From positions 62,001 through 126,000 of the forward strand of contig NZ_PYAV01000011.1 of NCBI RefSeq assembly GCF_003014715.1: 64,000 bases of DNA. The letters run 5' to 3'. Both the position numbers and the translations under genes were made by a program. The stretch comes from Salsuginibacillus halophilus (GTDB taxonomy: Bacteria > Bacillota > Bacilli > Bacillales > Marinococcaceae). Positions 33,976 to 41,610 of this stretch are shown here, piece after piece (the stretch's first letter is position 1; each line of letters begins with the position of its first letter). The notes below the pieces were generated by a model. The model was given only the letters and a program-made list of their open reading frames with translations, was not told where the DNA came from and searched no databases.

Positions 33976-34914
33976 GTGGCTGCCATGATTGAAGTGCAGG
34001 ATTTAAAAAAGTCTTATAAAGAAACGGAAGCTGTGAAAGGGATATCTTTTGAAGTTGAAGAAGGCGAAATTTTCGGCTTTCTAGGGCCGAACGGTGCCGG
34101 CAAAAGTACGACGATTAACATGATTTGTACGATGCTTAAGCCGACGTCCGGCTCGATTGTGATTAACGGCTTTAATGCAAATAAAGAGAAAAATGATGTC
34201 CGGGCGAGTATCGGCTTAATTTTTCAAGAAAATACGCTTGATGAGAAACTGACGGCGAATGAAAATTTGAAGCTGCACTGCCGGTTTTATAATGTACCAA
34301 AAAACGACCGGGAACGGCGGATTCAAGAAGTGCTCCACATTGTTGACTTAAATGATGTTCGTTATAAAAAAGTTGAAACGTTCTCCGGCGGGATGCAGCG
34401 CCGGCTTGAGATTGCAAGAGGTCTGCTGCATTATCCCCGCGTATTGTTTCTTGATGAGCCGACAGTCGGTTTGGATCCGCAAACACGTGCGCATTTATGG
34501 GAATACATTTTAAAGTTGAAAAAAGAGCAGGGTATTACGATGTTTTTAACGACGCATTATTTAGATGAAGCAGAAATTAGTGACCGCATTGCGATTATGG
34601 ACCAAGGCGGCATTATTGCGGTTGATTCACCTGAAGAGCTGAAACGGCAGCTTGGCGGCGACATTATTGAACTTTCTACAAGTGATAACGCCCAGGCTGA
34701 AGCAGAAGTTCAAGCTTTGCTGGGTGAAAGCGATGAATTCACGATCAATGATGAGTTGATTCGTCTGCAAGTTGAAAATAGTGATGCGTTCATTTCGGAA
34801 TTAATTGAAGCATTAAGTGTGACCATCACGAAGTTAAACATCCGCAAGCCAACATTAAATGATGTATTTTTAGCATTTACCGGTCGCGATATCGGTGAAG
34901 CTACAGGTACATAG
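33976..34914 (+). CDS. ABC transporter ATPase, DrrA type
   Basis: A 312-residue ATP-binding protein with Walker A GPNGAGKSTT, Q-loop LIFQENTLDEK, signature FSGGMQRRLEIARGLL, Walker B VLFLDEPTVGLDP and H-loop TTHYLDEAE. The C-terminal extension ending in PTLNDVFLAFTGRDIGE is typical of daunorubicin-resistance (DrrA) ATPases. It powers the permease encoded next, forming a drug or lipid exporter. GTG 33976 follows GGAAGGGTG; ATG 33985 is an alternative. It is transcribed away from the MarR-type gene, suggesting substrate-induced expression. Confidence 0.93.
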   Translation: MAAMIEVQDLKKSYKETEAVKGISFEVEEGEIFGFLGPNGAGKSTTINMICTMLKPTSGSIVINGFNANKEKNDVRASIGLIFQENTLDEKLTANENLKLHCRFYNVPKNDRERRIQEVLHIVDLNDVRYKKVETFSGGMQRRLEIARGLLHYPRVLFLDEPTVGLDPQTRAHLWEYILKLKKEQGITMFLTTHYLDEAEISDRIAIMDQGGIIAVDSPEELKRQLGGDIIELSTSDNAQAEAEVQALLGESDEFTINDELIRLQVENSDAFISELIEALSVTITKLNIRKPTLNDVFLAFTGRDIGEATGT

Positions 34915-34925
34915 GGGGTGTACAT

Positions 34926-35753
34926 ATGGAAGGGATTTTAGCCATCTGGCAGCGCGATATCACAAAGTTTTTCCGTGATAAAGCCAGACTTTTCGGCTCT
35001 TTTACGATGCCGATTTTATTTTTGCTCATTTTCGGCGGAGGAATGAGCGGTACGATGGAAAGTATGATGGCCGGTCAGCTACCTGAAGGTGGAAGTGATT
35101 TTAATTATATTGAATTTGTCTTCCCGGGGATTGTCGCGATGACGTTGTTAATGACCTCGGTATTTTCAGCGTTATCCATTATTGAAGATAAAGACTTCGG
35201 CTATATGAAAGAAATTCTCGTCTCCCCGGTATCACGGGTGAGTATTGCCGTCGGGAAAATGTTTGGCGCTGCGACAATTGCAACCATTCAAGGGATCATG
35301 CTGTTTGCTTTAATCCCGCTACTCGGATTGTCCTATGACTTCATGTCAATTTTGCAGGTCATTCCGTTTATGTTTTTACTGGCATGCGCTTTATCCGGCC
35401 TCGGCCTGCTGTTTGCAAGTGTCATCCGCTCGACCCAAGGGTTTCAAATGATCGTGAACATTTTAGTTCTTCCGATGGTGTTTCTCTCCGGGGCGTTATT
35501 TCCGATCAATAATTTACCGACATGGATGGAAGCGGTCGTTACGGTGAACCCGGTGACTTACGGCGTGCACGTGATGAAAAATGTCATGGTCGATGTGGAA
35601 AATACGCCCACACAGATTGTCGAAGCGATGGGGCTCAATTTAACGGTATTTAACCAGGAAGTAACGGTGCTCGGAGCTGTGTTATTTATCGCAGGCTTTA
35701 CATTGGTATTGATTTTACTCGCTACCCAAAGCTTCAAGCGGGCCAATGCGTAA
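34926..35753 (+). CDS. ABC-2 permease, DrrB type
   Basis: A 275-residue membrane protein with six helices: helix 1 in LFGSFTMPILFLLIFGGG, and the ABC-2 signature region around helix 5 (MVFLSGALFPINNLPTWME, NPVTYGVHVMKN). It starts 11 bases after the ATPase stop with a GGGGGTG ribosome site. Together the two proteins should form an exporter for a hydrophobic compound. The transcript runs into repeat array 4 before its terminator. Confidence 0.92.
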   Translation: MEGILAIWQRDITKFFRDKARLFGSFTMPILFLLIFGGGMSGTMESMMAGQLPEGGSDFNYIEFVFPGIVAMTLLMTSVFSALSIIEDKDFGYMKEILVSPVSRVSIAVGKMFGAATIATIQGIMLFALIPLLGLSYDFMSILQVIPFMFLLACALSGLGLLFASVIRSTQGFQMIVNILVLPMVFLSGALFPINNLPTWMEAVVTVNPVTYGVHVMKNVMVDVENTPTQIVEAMGLNLTVFNQEVTVLGAVLFIAGFTLVLILLATQSFKRANA

Positions 35754-35759
35754 AACGCA

Positions 35760-35905
35760 GCTGATGACCGCTGACTGAAGAAGGGAGACCGCCCAATCGG
35801 AGGAGGCGAACGCCCAATCGAAGGAGGCGACCGCCCAATCGAAGGAAGCGAACGACCAATCGGAGGAAGCGAAGGCCCAATCGAGGGTAGCGAACTTTAG
35901 CTAAA
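35760..35905 (+). repeat. Tandem repeat array 4 (21-bp unit)
   Basis: About six units with the shared word GGCGACCGCCCAATCG and variants GCGAACGCCCAATCG, each separated by AAGGA or GAGGA. It lies between the permease stop and the terminator at 35933. Confidence 0.88.
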
Positions 35906-35932
35906 GCGTGCTTAACAGCTTTTTTACAAAAA

Positions 35933-35960
35933 TAACCCCCTGCCGCACAGCAGGGGGTTA
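35933..35960. terminator. Bidirectional terminator
   Basis: TAACCCCCTGC CGCACA GCAGGGGGTTA stem with A/T-rich flanks, between the DrrB-type gene (plus) and the DUF1980 gene (minus). Confidence 0.88.
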
Positions 35961-35965
35961 TCGTA

Positions 35966-36937
35966 TTATTGAAAGCTCGGGTAAACGTACGGGTTATCCG
36001 GTTCTTCTTCATCTTCGAAGCTTTCCGCCTGAATTTGCGGTAGTGTTTCGTCCATGTACTCGCCTTCTTCCACGGTACCGCGGACGCGTACCCAGTCGTC
36101 TTGTTCGTAAGCCTCAGCACCTTCGCCTTCAACGAGCACGCCGTAAACAGTGGCATCAGCAATGCAGCATGTCATGGAGAAACGGGCGACGACCATTTGA
36201 TCATCTTCAAATTCGGGCTCGCGGTACACAAAGCCCATCACTTCCATCTTCGTTCCTGTGAAATCGTGGAGGTGATGATCGAGCGCCGTCATAATATCAA
36301 GAAAGTTGGTATCGTCTACTTCAACGAAATTGTCGCTGCCGTACTCATCAGCAACCGTTTCGAAATGGTTATCAAACTGCTCCTGGTCATAATATTCTTC
36401 AACAGTGTAGTGATCCTCGCCTTCCGGGGCGGCGTCTTCATCAAGCTCTGTTAAATAGCCGTCCGGGTCGTCCATGTAAGCTTCAGCCCGGTCATTGCTT
36501 TCATCGGTTTCAGCAGCTTCAGCTCCATCAGGTCCTGTATCCTCCTGGGCGAGCTGGCCGCTGCCGTACTGGATCCCGCGCATTTCTGCCACAGAACTGT
36601 CAAAAGTATGGTCAGGCAGTGCGAAGCCAAGCACAAGCGGGAGAAGAAAGATGCTGTAAATGCCGGTCTGAATCCATTTTGGCCCTTCAATACCATGGTC
36701 GGACCCGCACTGACACGCAGCTTCAATATTACCGTTTTTTGAAGTGCTCCGTATAATTTGAATCACACCGAGGAGAAATAAAACGACTGTCGCAAAATAA
36801 ATTAACGGCATCATATGGCTTGCAATGTAAAGCTGAATGTTGCCGGTCATAATCAAGCCAAGGTTTAAAAGGGCAAATCCGAGCAGAAAAATACCGCGCA
36901 AATAGGCATGGAATGAATAATCACGCTCTTCGTTCAC
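35966..36937 (-). CDS. TIGR03943/DUF1980 membrane protein (YcgQ-like)
   Basis: A 323-residue protein with two N-terminal membrane helices (about 15-32 and 40-60), a third near 90-105, a long acidic linker and a C-terminal OB-fold-like DUF1980 domain. That domain includes GTKMEVMGFVYRE and the Cys pair ARFSMTCCIADATVYG. Family members always accompany a DUF318 permease, as here, and the pair is thought to act in transport, possibly of metals; the function is not established. GTG 36937 lies 7 bases after AAAGGAGA. The gene follows the permease by 28 bases. Confidence 0.85.
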   Translation of the reverse strand: MNEERDYSFHAYLRGIFLLGFALLNLGLIMTGNIQLYIASHMMPLIYFATVVLFLLGVIQIIRSTSKNGNIEAACQCGSDHGIEGPKWIQTGIYSIFLLPLVLGFALPDHTFDSSVAEMRGIQYGSGQLAQEDTGPDGAEAAETDESNDRAEAYMDDPDGYLTELDEDAAPEGEDHYTVEEYYDQEQFDNHFETVADEYGSDNFVEVDDTNFLDIMTALDHHLHDFTGTKMEVMGFVYREPEFEDDQMVVARFSMTCCIADATVYGVLVEGEGAEAYEQDDWVRVRGTVEEGEYMDETLPQIQAESFEDEEEPDNPYVYPSFQ

Positions 36938-36965
36938 TAGCTGATTCTCCTTTCAATACTTCATA

Positions 36966-37994
36966 TTATAACAGAAAGAGCTGTACGCCCATAATGGCAC
37001 TAAAGACAGCTATGGTGACGATGACCATGAAATAAAGGACAAACCGCGCTTTGAAGAAGGCAAACAGCATAATTGTATTCTTCAAATCAAGCATTGGTCC
37101 ATATAATAGAAAAGCTGCAAGTGAACCTTCATTAAACAAGTTGCCAAATGAAGCAGCCACAAATGCATCAGCTTCAGAACATAAAGATAATACGTAAGCA
37201 AACGCCATCATAACAGCTGTAGACGCCCAGTCATTGGCACCGAGTGAGGCAAGGAACTCCCGGTCGAGAAACGTTTGAAACATCGCGGCAATTAAGGCGC
37301 CGGCAATCAAATATTTTCCCATTAAAAAGAACTCATCGGAAGCATGATAAAATGTCTGTTTTAGCCGGTGCTGCTTCTGAGGAGGCCCTTGTTTGATGTC
37401 GATGCTTTCTTTACCAAGCAGTTCTTCGCTCCGCCACTTCAGCTGATCACGGTTTTTAAAGATCAAATACATAATCCCCCCGATTAAAATGGCAAGGCCA
37501 AATGCAAGGCCGAAACGTAAGTAAAAGACGGTTAAATCATCGCGGAAGGCAAAATACGTCGAGCCTGCAACGACCGGGTTTAAAATCGGCGCGCCGACGA
37601 GAAAGACAACGCCGACGTGGAGTGGCATGCCTTTTTTAATGAGCCGGCGGACGACAGGAATGATCGCACATTCGCAAATCGGAAAAATCGCACCGAGAAC
37701 TGCTGCCGGAAACAAAGCGGCGTAGGCGTTTTTTGGTAAGTAGCGGTTGAGGGCATCTTCAGAAACAAATACCTGGATTAAAGCTGAAACGAAAACGCCA
37801 AGCAGTAAAAACGGGATGGCTTCAAGTAAAATACCAAGAAAAATGGTGTTTACAACGAGCCATTCGCTTGGGAGTGTGAAAATCCCATCATCAGCGGTGT
37901 TTGCCATATTAAAAAACAATAAGATAAAGCCAAGCAGTAAAACGATGCCGAAGCCGTCTTTTAACCAAGCCGGCGGTCCAGAAGTTTTAGGCAT
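36966..37994 (-). CDS. DUF318/UPF0718 permease (YcgR-like)
   Basis: A 342-residue membrane protein with eight or more helices and the family's two conserved blocks, PICECAIIPVVRRLIKKGMP and SLCSEADAFVAASF. The Cys and Glu residues within membrane segments suggest ion or metal contact. It is encoded upstream of its DUF1980 partner. A CobW-type metallochaperone GTPase is divergently encoded across repeat array 5, which supports a role in metal handling, but no clear Zur box was found. ATG 37994 follows ACGGAG. Confidence 0.88.
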   Translation of the reverse strand: MPKTSGPPAWLKDGFGIVLLLGFILLFFNMANTADDGIFTLPSEWLVVNTIFLGILLEAIPFLLLGVFVSALIQVFVSEDALNRYLPKNAYAALFPAAVLGAIFPICECAIIPVVRRLIKKGMPLHVGVVFLVGAPILNPVVAGSTYFAFRDDLTVFYLRFGLAFGLAILIGGIMYLIFKNRDQLKWRSEELLGKESIDIKQGPPQKQHRLKQTFYHASDEFFLMGKYLIAGALIAAMFQTFLDREFLASLGANDWASTAVMMAFAYVLSLCSEADAFVAASFGNLFNEGSLAAFLLYGPMLDLKNTIMLFAFFKARFVLYFMVIVTIAVFSAIMGVQLFLL

Positions 37995-38044
37995 AATGTA
38001 TACTCCGTTTCATTGCGTAATGTTGTTATGATAGATATATTGAT

Positions 38045-38505
38045 TGAGCGCGCGGCTGCTCTAGCGAAGCGAGCGGTCAGCCCGCGGAAGCGAGCGGTCG
38101 CCGTGCCGAAGCGAGCAGTCGCCCCATCGAAGCGAGCGGTCAGCCCGCGGAAGCGAGCGGTCGCCCCATCGAAGCGAGTAGTCGCCGTGCCGAAGCGAGC
38201 GGTCGCCCCATCGAAGCGAGCGGTCAGCCCATCGAAGCGAGCAGTCGCCGTGCCGAAGCGAGCGGTCGCCCCATCGAAGCGAGCGGTCAGCCCGCGGAAG
38301 CGAGCGGTCAGCCCGCCGTAGCGAGCGGTCGCCGTGCCGAAGCGAGCAGTCAGCCCGCCGAAGGGAGCGGTCAGCCCGCCGAAGGGAGCGGTCAGCCCGC
38401 CGAAGCGAGCGGTCGTCCCATCGAAGGGAGCGGTCAGCCCGCCGAAGTGAGCGGTCGCCGTGCCGAAGCGAGCAGTCGCCCGCCGAAGCGCTGCCGGCGC
38501 GCGTT
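38045..38505 (+). repeat. Tandem repeat array 5 (21-bp unit, about 21 copies)
   Basis: The most regular array. Each unit begins GAAGCGAGCGGTC and ends in one of three variable tails, GCCCCATC, AGCCCGCG/C or GCCGTGCC, arranged as a mosaic. It fills the divergent region between the DUF318 permease and the cobW-like gene. All units are a multiple of three long and lack stops, so artefactual frames run through it. Confidence 0.95.
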
Positions 38506-38620
38506 TACTTTTCTTACGTTTCTATTACTAGTCGTATTCTAACATAGAAAGTTTGACGAGAAGGGGTTAAAATAGAATCGAAATCAATCTTTAATCTTTT
38601 GTTAAGGAGTGGCTGTTCGT

Positions 38621-39601
38621 ATGGCACATGCGATTGATGTTTATATTATTTCCGGCTTTCTTGGAAGCGGCAAAACGACCCTTTTGTTAAACTGGCTTGA
38701 AGATGCGAAGCGGGAAGGTTTAACGCCCGGGGTGGTCGTAAACGAGTGGGGCGATGTGCACGTAGAAAGTGACATGTATACCGGCACAAAAACTGTTGAG
38801 TTATTGAACGGGTGCATCTGCTGTACGATTCAAGACGATTTAAAAACGGAGCTTGCCAACTTTTTATCGACAACTGAAACAGTGCCGGACGTCTTGTTTA
38901 TTGAAGGCACCGGCGTGGCTGATCCGCTTGAAGTCGTCGATGCGGTGACAGATCCTGCGTTTTATGACAAATTGCAGCTTCAGCTTGTTGCAACTGTCAT
39001 TGACAGCGCTCGGTATCTTGAGTTTCAAAGCCGGCTGCACAGTGCCAAAGATGTTCGCCAAATGCTTACGCAGCAAATTGAGGCAGCGCCGCTCTTACTG
39101 CTTAATAAAGTTGATCTCATTTCGGAAAAGCAAAAAGCAAAAGTTCATAAAAAGCTTAGCGCTGTAAAACAAAGTGAAGCGGTCGTGCTTGAAACCGAGC
39201 AGGCTAGCTTTTCATTTCAAGAGGCGCGCGCTGTGACAGGTAATGCAGCGCCGGCAAAACGCCATGCCAAAGCGTGCAGCCATGACCACGACCATGATCA
39301 CGACCATCACCATCATGCTCACTTTGACATGCACTCCTTCGTTCCGGAAACAACATTTTCAAGCCAAGAGCTGCAAAAAAGCTTAACGCATCTGTCCGGC
39401 ACGTTGCTGCGGGCCAAAGGCGTTGTAGAAACGGATGAAGGTAAACTCGTTCAATTTCAGTGGAGCGGCGGTGACGTGATGTTTCGCGAAACGACGCAAA
39501 CCATGCCGCGGATCGTCCTCATTGGCTTCGGACTTGATGAAGCCCAAATTCAGTCTGAACTGTCGGGTGCATCAACTTCAGTGAACGCCTCAGGAGAGTA
39601 A
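38621..39601 (+). CDS. CobW/ZNG1-family metal chaperone GTPase (YciC-like)
   Basis: A 326-residue G3E GTPase. Walker A is GFLGSGKTTLL, the CxCC metal motif is NGCICCT, the base-specifying region is LLNKVDL, and a histidine-rich stretch (HDHDHDHDHHHHAHFDMHS) lies before the C-terminal CobW_C domain. Such proteins load zinc or cobalt into target enzymes; the His run supports zinc binding. ATG 38621 is preferred over GTG 38609, which sits 2 bases from AAGGAG. The neighbouring permease pair may be part of the same metal response. Its 3' end overlaps uppP on the other strand by 52 bases. Confidence 0.9.
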   Translation: MAHAIDVYIISGFLGSGKTTLLLNWLEDAKREGLTPGVVVNEWGDVHVESDMYTGTKTVELLNGCICCTIQDDLKTELANFLSTTETVPDVLFIEGTGVADPLEVVDAVTDPAFYDKLQLQLVATVIDSARYLEFQSRLHSAKDVRQMLTQQIEAAPLLLLNKVDLISEKQKAKVHKKLSAVKQSEAVVLETEQASFSFQEARAVTGNAAPAKRHAKACSHDHDHDHDHHHHAHFDMHSFVPETTFSSQELQKSLTHLSGTLLRAKGVVETDEGKLVQFQWSGGDVMFRETTQTMPRIVLIGFGLDEAQIQSELSGASTSVNASGE

Positions 39602-40425
39602 ACTTCAATCACGTGGTCGTGTTCAAAAAATACGAGGACGACAACGGCCAGGGCTGCACAATACACTGCAAAGTACACGAGTTTCTGCCGGCGTACCCAG
39701 CGGATGAGCCAGGCGATGCTTAAAAGTGAAAAGCAAAAAGCGGTCACAAGCGCAGTCGCAAGCGGTGCCCATCCGTGGGCGGCAAAAGCGGTGCTCTGCA
39801 AGTCTTCAAGCGCAAGCACCGTTGAGCCGAGAATCACCGGCAGTGCAAGCAGAAAAGAAAAACGAACGGCTGTGTCCCGCTCAATCCCGAGGGCAAGCGC
39901 TGTTAAAAGTGTTGCGCCGGAGCGTGAGATGCCAGGCAGCACCGCAAGCGTTTGCCCGAGGCCGATCCACCATGCATCGCGGGCGGTCATCGCGGCTTCT
40001 GTCCGCGTGCCGGCTGCTTTTTTATCAATGACGACTAAAGCAGCGGCAGTTACGAGTAAGGCCCCAGCTACAAACAAAGGGGTTTTCATCGAGTTTTCGA
40101 CAAGCGGTTTTAATAACAAGCCGAAAACAGCGGTGACCCCGGTTGCAACGATAAGATAAACACATAAAAGCGCGCCGGGTTTTGCAGCAGCATCCCGCAA
40201 AAATAAATACCGGAACGCCGAGACGACAAGGCTGCGTACATCGCGATGAAAGTAGACGAGAACAGCTGCGATGGAACTTAAATGAAGCAGAATCTCAAAG
40301 CTTAAGCCTGGAAATGTATAGCCGAACGTTAACTGTAAAATGACGATATGGGCGGTGCTTGAAATCGGGAGAAACTCTGTTAAGCCTTGAACTAAACCAA
40401 AGAGCACAGCTTCAAAAAACGACAA
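39550..40425 (-). CDS. uppP: Undecaprenyl-diphosphatase (UppP/BacA)
   Basis: A 291-residue membrane enzyme that removes a phosphate from undecaprenyl diphosphate to recycle the lipid carrier for wall synthesis; it also confers bacitracin tolerance. It has about eight helices and the two active-site blocks: GLTEFLPISSTAH with its Glu, and PGISRSGATLLTALALGIERDTAVRFSFLLALP. TTG 40425 is chosen because AAAGGAAG lies 10 bases before it; GTG 40434 touches that site. The last 17 codons overlap the end of the cobW-like gene on the opposite strand. Confidence 0.93.
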   Translation of the reverse strand: MSFFEAVLFGLVQGLTEFLPISSTAHIVILQLTFGYTFPGLSFEILLHLSSIAAVLVYFHRDVRSLVVSAFRYLFLRDAAAKPGALLCVYLIVATGVTAVFGLLLKPLVENSMKTPLFVAGALLVTAAALVVIDKKAAGTRTEAAMTARDAWWIGLGQTLAVLPGISRSGATLLTALALGIERDTAVRFSFLLALPVILGSTVLALEDLQSTAFAAHGWAPLATALVTAFCFSLLSIAWLIRWVRRQKLVYFAVYCAALAVVVLVFFEHDHVIEVYSPEAFTEVDAPDSSD

Positions 40426-40471
40426 AATGGTCACTTCCTTTAAATAAAATATCAAGAGAGGAGCATGATTT

Positions 40472-40993
40472 GTGTCAAGACGAGCGCTATCTGTTCTGAT
40501 TTTAGCCATCGCAGCACTTGCGGTGGGCTATACAGTTTATACAAATGTCATGACCGCGACCCCAGGCGTTGAAGAAGGCGACGAGGCAGCCGATCATACG
40601 CTGCCGATGCGCGATGGGGAAGAGCGTAGTTTTTCAGATTACGAAGGTGATGTCGTCGTGTTGAATATGTGGGCTTCCTGGTGTGAACCGTGCCGTGATG
40701 AAATGCCGGCCTTACAGGAACTGCAGGAAGACTTTGAAGATGACGGCTTATCCGTCGTTGTTGTAAACATGGAAGAACTAGAACGAGATCGTGACACCGC
40801 GCTAGCATTCTTAGATGAGTTTGATATCCATTTAGATGCGTTATTTGATGAAGACGGTGAGGTTGAAGAACAATACAATGTGCGGCGTCTGCCGGCAACT
40901 TACATTTTAGATCGTGACCTCGTGATCCAGGATGTTATCGTTGGTGAAGTAACTTATGAACAAATGGAAGACCGCATCGCACCACACTTATAA
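40472..40993 (+). CDS. Membrane-anchored thiol-disulfide oxidoreductase, ResA/TlpA-like
   Basis: A 173-residue protein with an N-terminal signal anchor (LSVLILAIAALAVGYTVYT) and an extracytoplasmic thioredoxin fold with the redox motif WASWCEPC and cis-proline segment RRLPATYILD. It would reduce disulfides outside the membrane, for example in cytochrome c maturation or sporulation as ResA and StoA do. GTG 40472 follows GAGAGGAG. The mature domain is strongly acidic. No cytochrome genes are adjacent, so the partner is not known. Confidence 0.9.
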   Translation: MSRRALSVLILAIAALAVGYTVYTNVMTATPGVEEGDEAADHTLPMRDGEERSFSDYEGDVVVLNMWASWCEPCRDEMPALQELQEDFEDDGLSVVVVNMEELERDRDTALAFLDEFDIHLDALFDEDGEVEEQYNVRRLPATYILDRDLVIQDVIVGEVTYEQMEDRIAPHL

Positions 40994-41058
40994 CGTGATC
41001 AGGGGCTTGGCCTATAGCTATGCGGCGGATGAAAAAATATGAAAAGGGGCACTACAGC

Positions 41059-41610
41059 ATGCGCGATTTAACAGAAGAGACGATGAACAAAGAGACGATT
41101 TACGAAGGCCGTGTTTTTAACGTCGAACTCCATGACGTTAAACTGCCAAACGGCGAAACGAGCCGGCGCGAAGTCGTTAAGCACCCAGGGGCGGTGGCCA
41201 TTGCCCCTGTCACGAGTGACAACAAAATTTTGCTCGTTCAGCAGTTTCGTAAGCCGCTTGAAAAAATGATTTACGAACTCCCGGCAGGTAAGCGCGAAGC
41301 AGGTGAAGAAGCAGCTGTCACTGCCCGGCGTGAACTTGAAGAAGAAACCGGCGTTTCAGCTGAAGCCTTGCATTGGGTGACGTCTTTTTATACGTCGCCA
41401 GGGTTTGCAGATGAGTTGATTGATATTTACACCGCCGAAGGATTAACGACAGGTGAGGCGCATACAGAAGAGGACGAGTTTGTAAATGTCGTGGAGCTTT
41501 CACTTGAAGAAGCGGAAAAACTCGTGGAAAACGGTGGGATTCATGATGCAAAAACGGCATTTGTGATTCAATACTTGCGGCTGCAGGAGATGAAAAACCG
41601 CCTTGGTTAA
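41059..41610 (+). CDS. nudF: ADP-ribose pyrophosphatase (Nudix)
   Basis: A 183-residue Nudix hydrolase that splits ADP-ribose into AMP and ribose 5-phosphate. The Nudix box is complete (G-x5-E-x7-REL-x-EE-x-G in GKREAGEEAAVTARRELEEE), followed by SPGFADELIDIY, typical of ADP-ribose specificity. ATG 41059 follows AAAAGGGGC and starts the protein like B. subtilis NudF; the longer frame adds 13 residues. It overlaps the start of the endonuclease Q gene by 8 bases, an order also seen in Bacillus ahead of spoIIM. Confidence 0.93.
   Translation: MRDLTEETMNKETIYEGRVFNVELHDVKLPNGETSRREVVKHPGAVAIAPVTSDNKILLVQQFRKPLEKMIYELPAGKREAGEEAAVTARRELEEETGVSAEALHWVTSFYTSPGFADELIDIYTAEGLTTGEAHTEEDEFVNVVELSLEEAEKLVENGGIHDAKTAFVIQYLRLQEMKNRLG

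Noticed and set aside
37995-38040. Zur box near the DUF318 permease start (GCGTAATGTTGTTATGAT)
   Set aside because: Half-sites resemble the consensus but the spacing and symmetry are wrong.
38013-38321. Basic repetitive protein encoded by array 5 (KRAVAPSKRAVSP-like)
   Set aside because: Same artefact of a 21-bp unit; no ribosome site, and it ends within the array.
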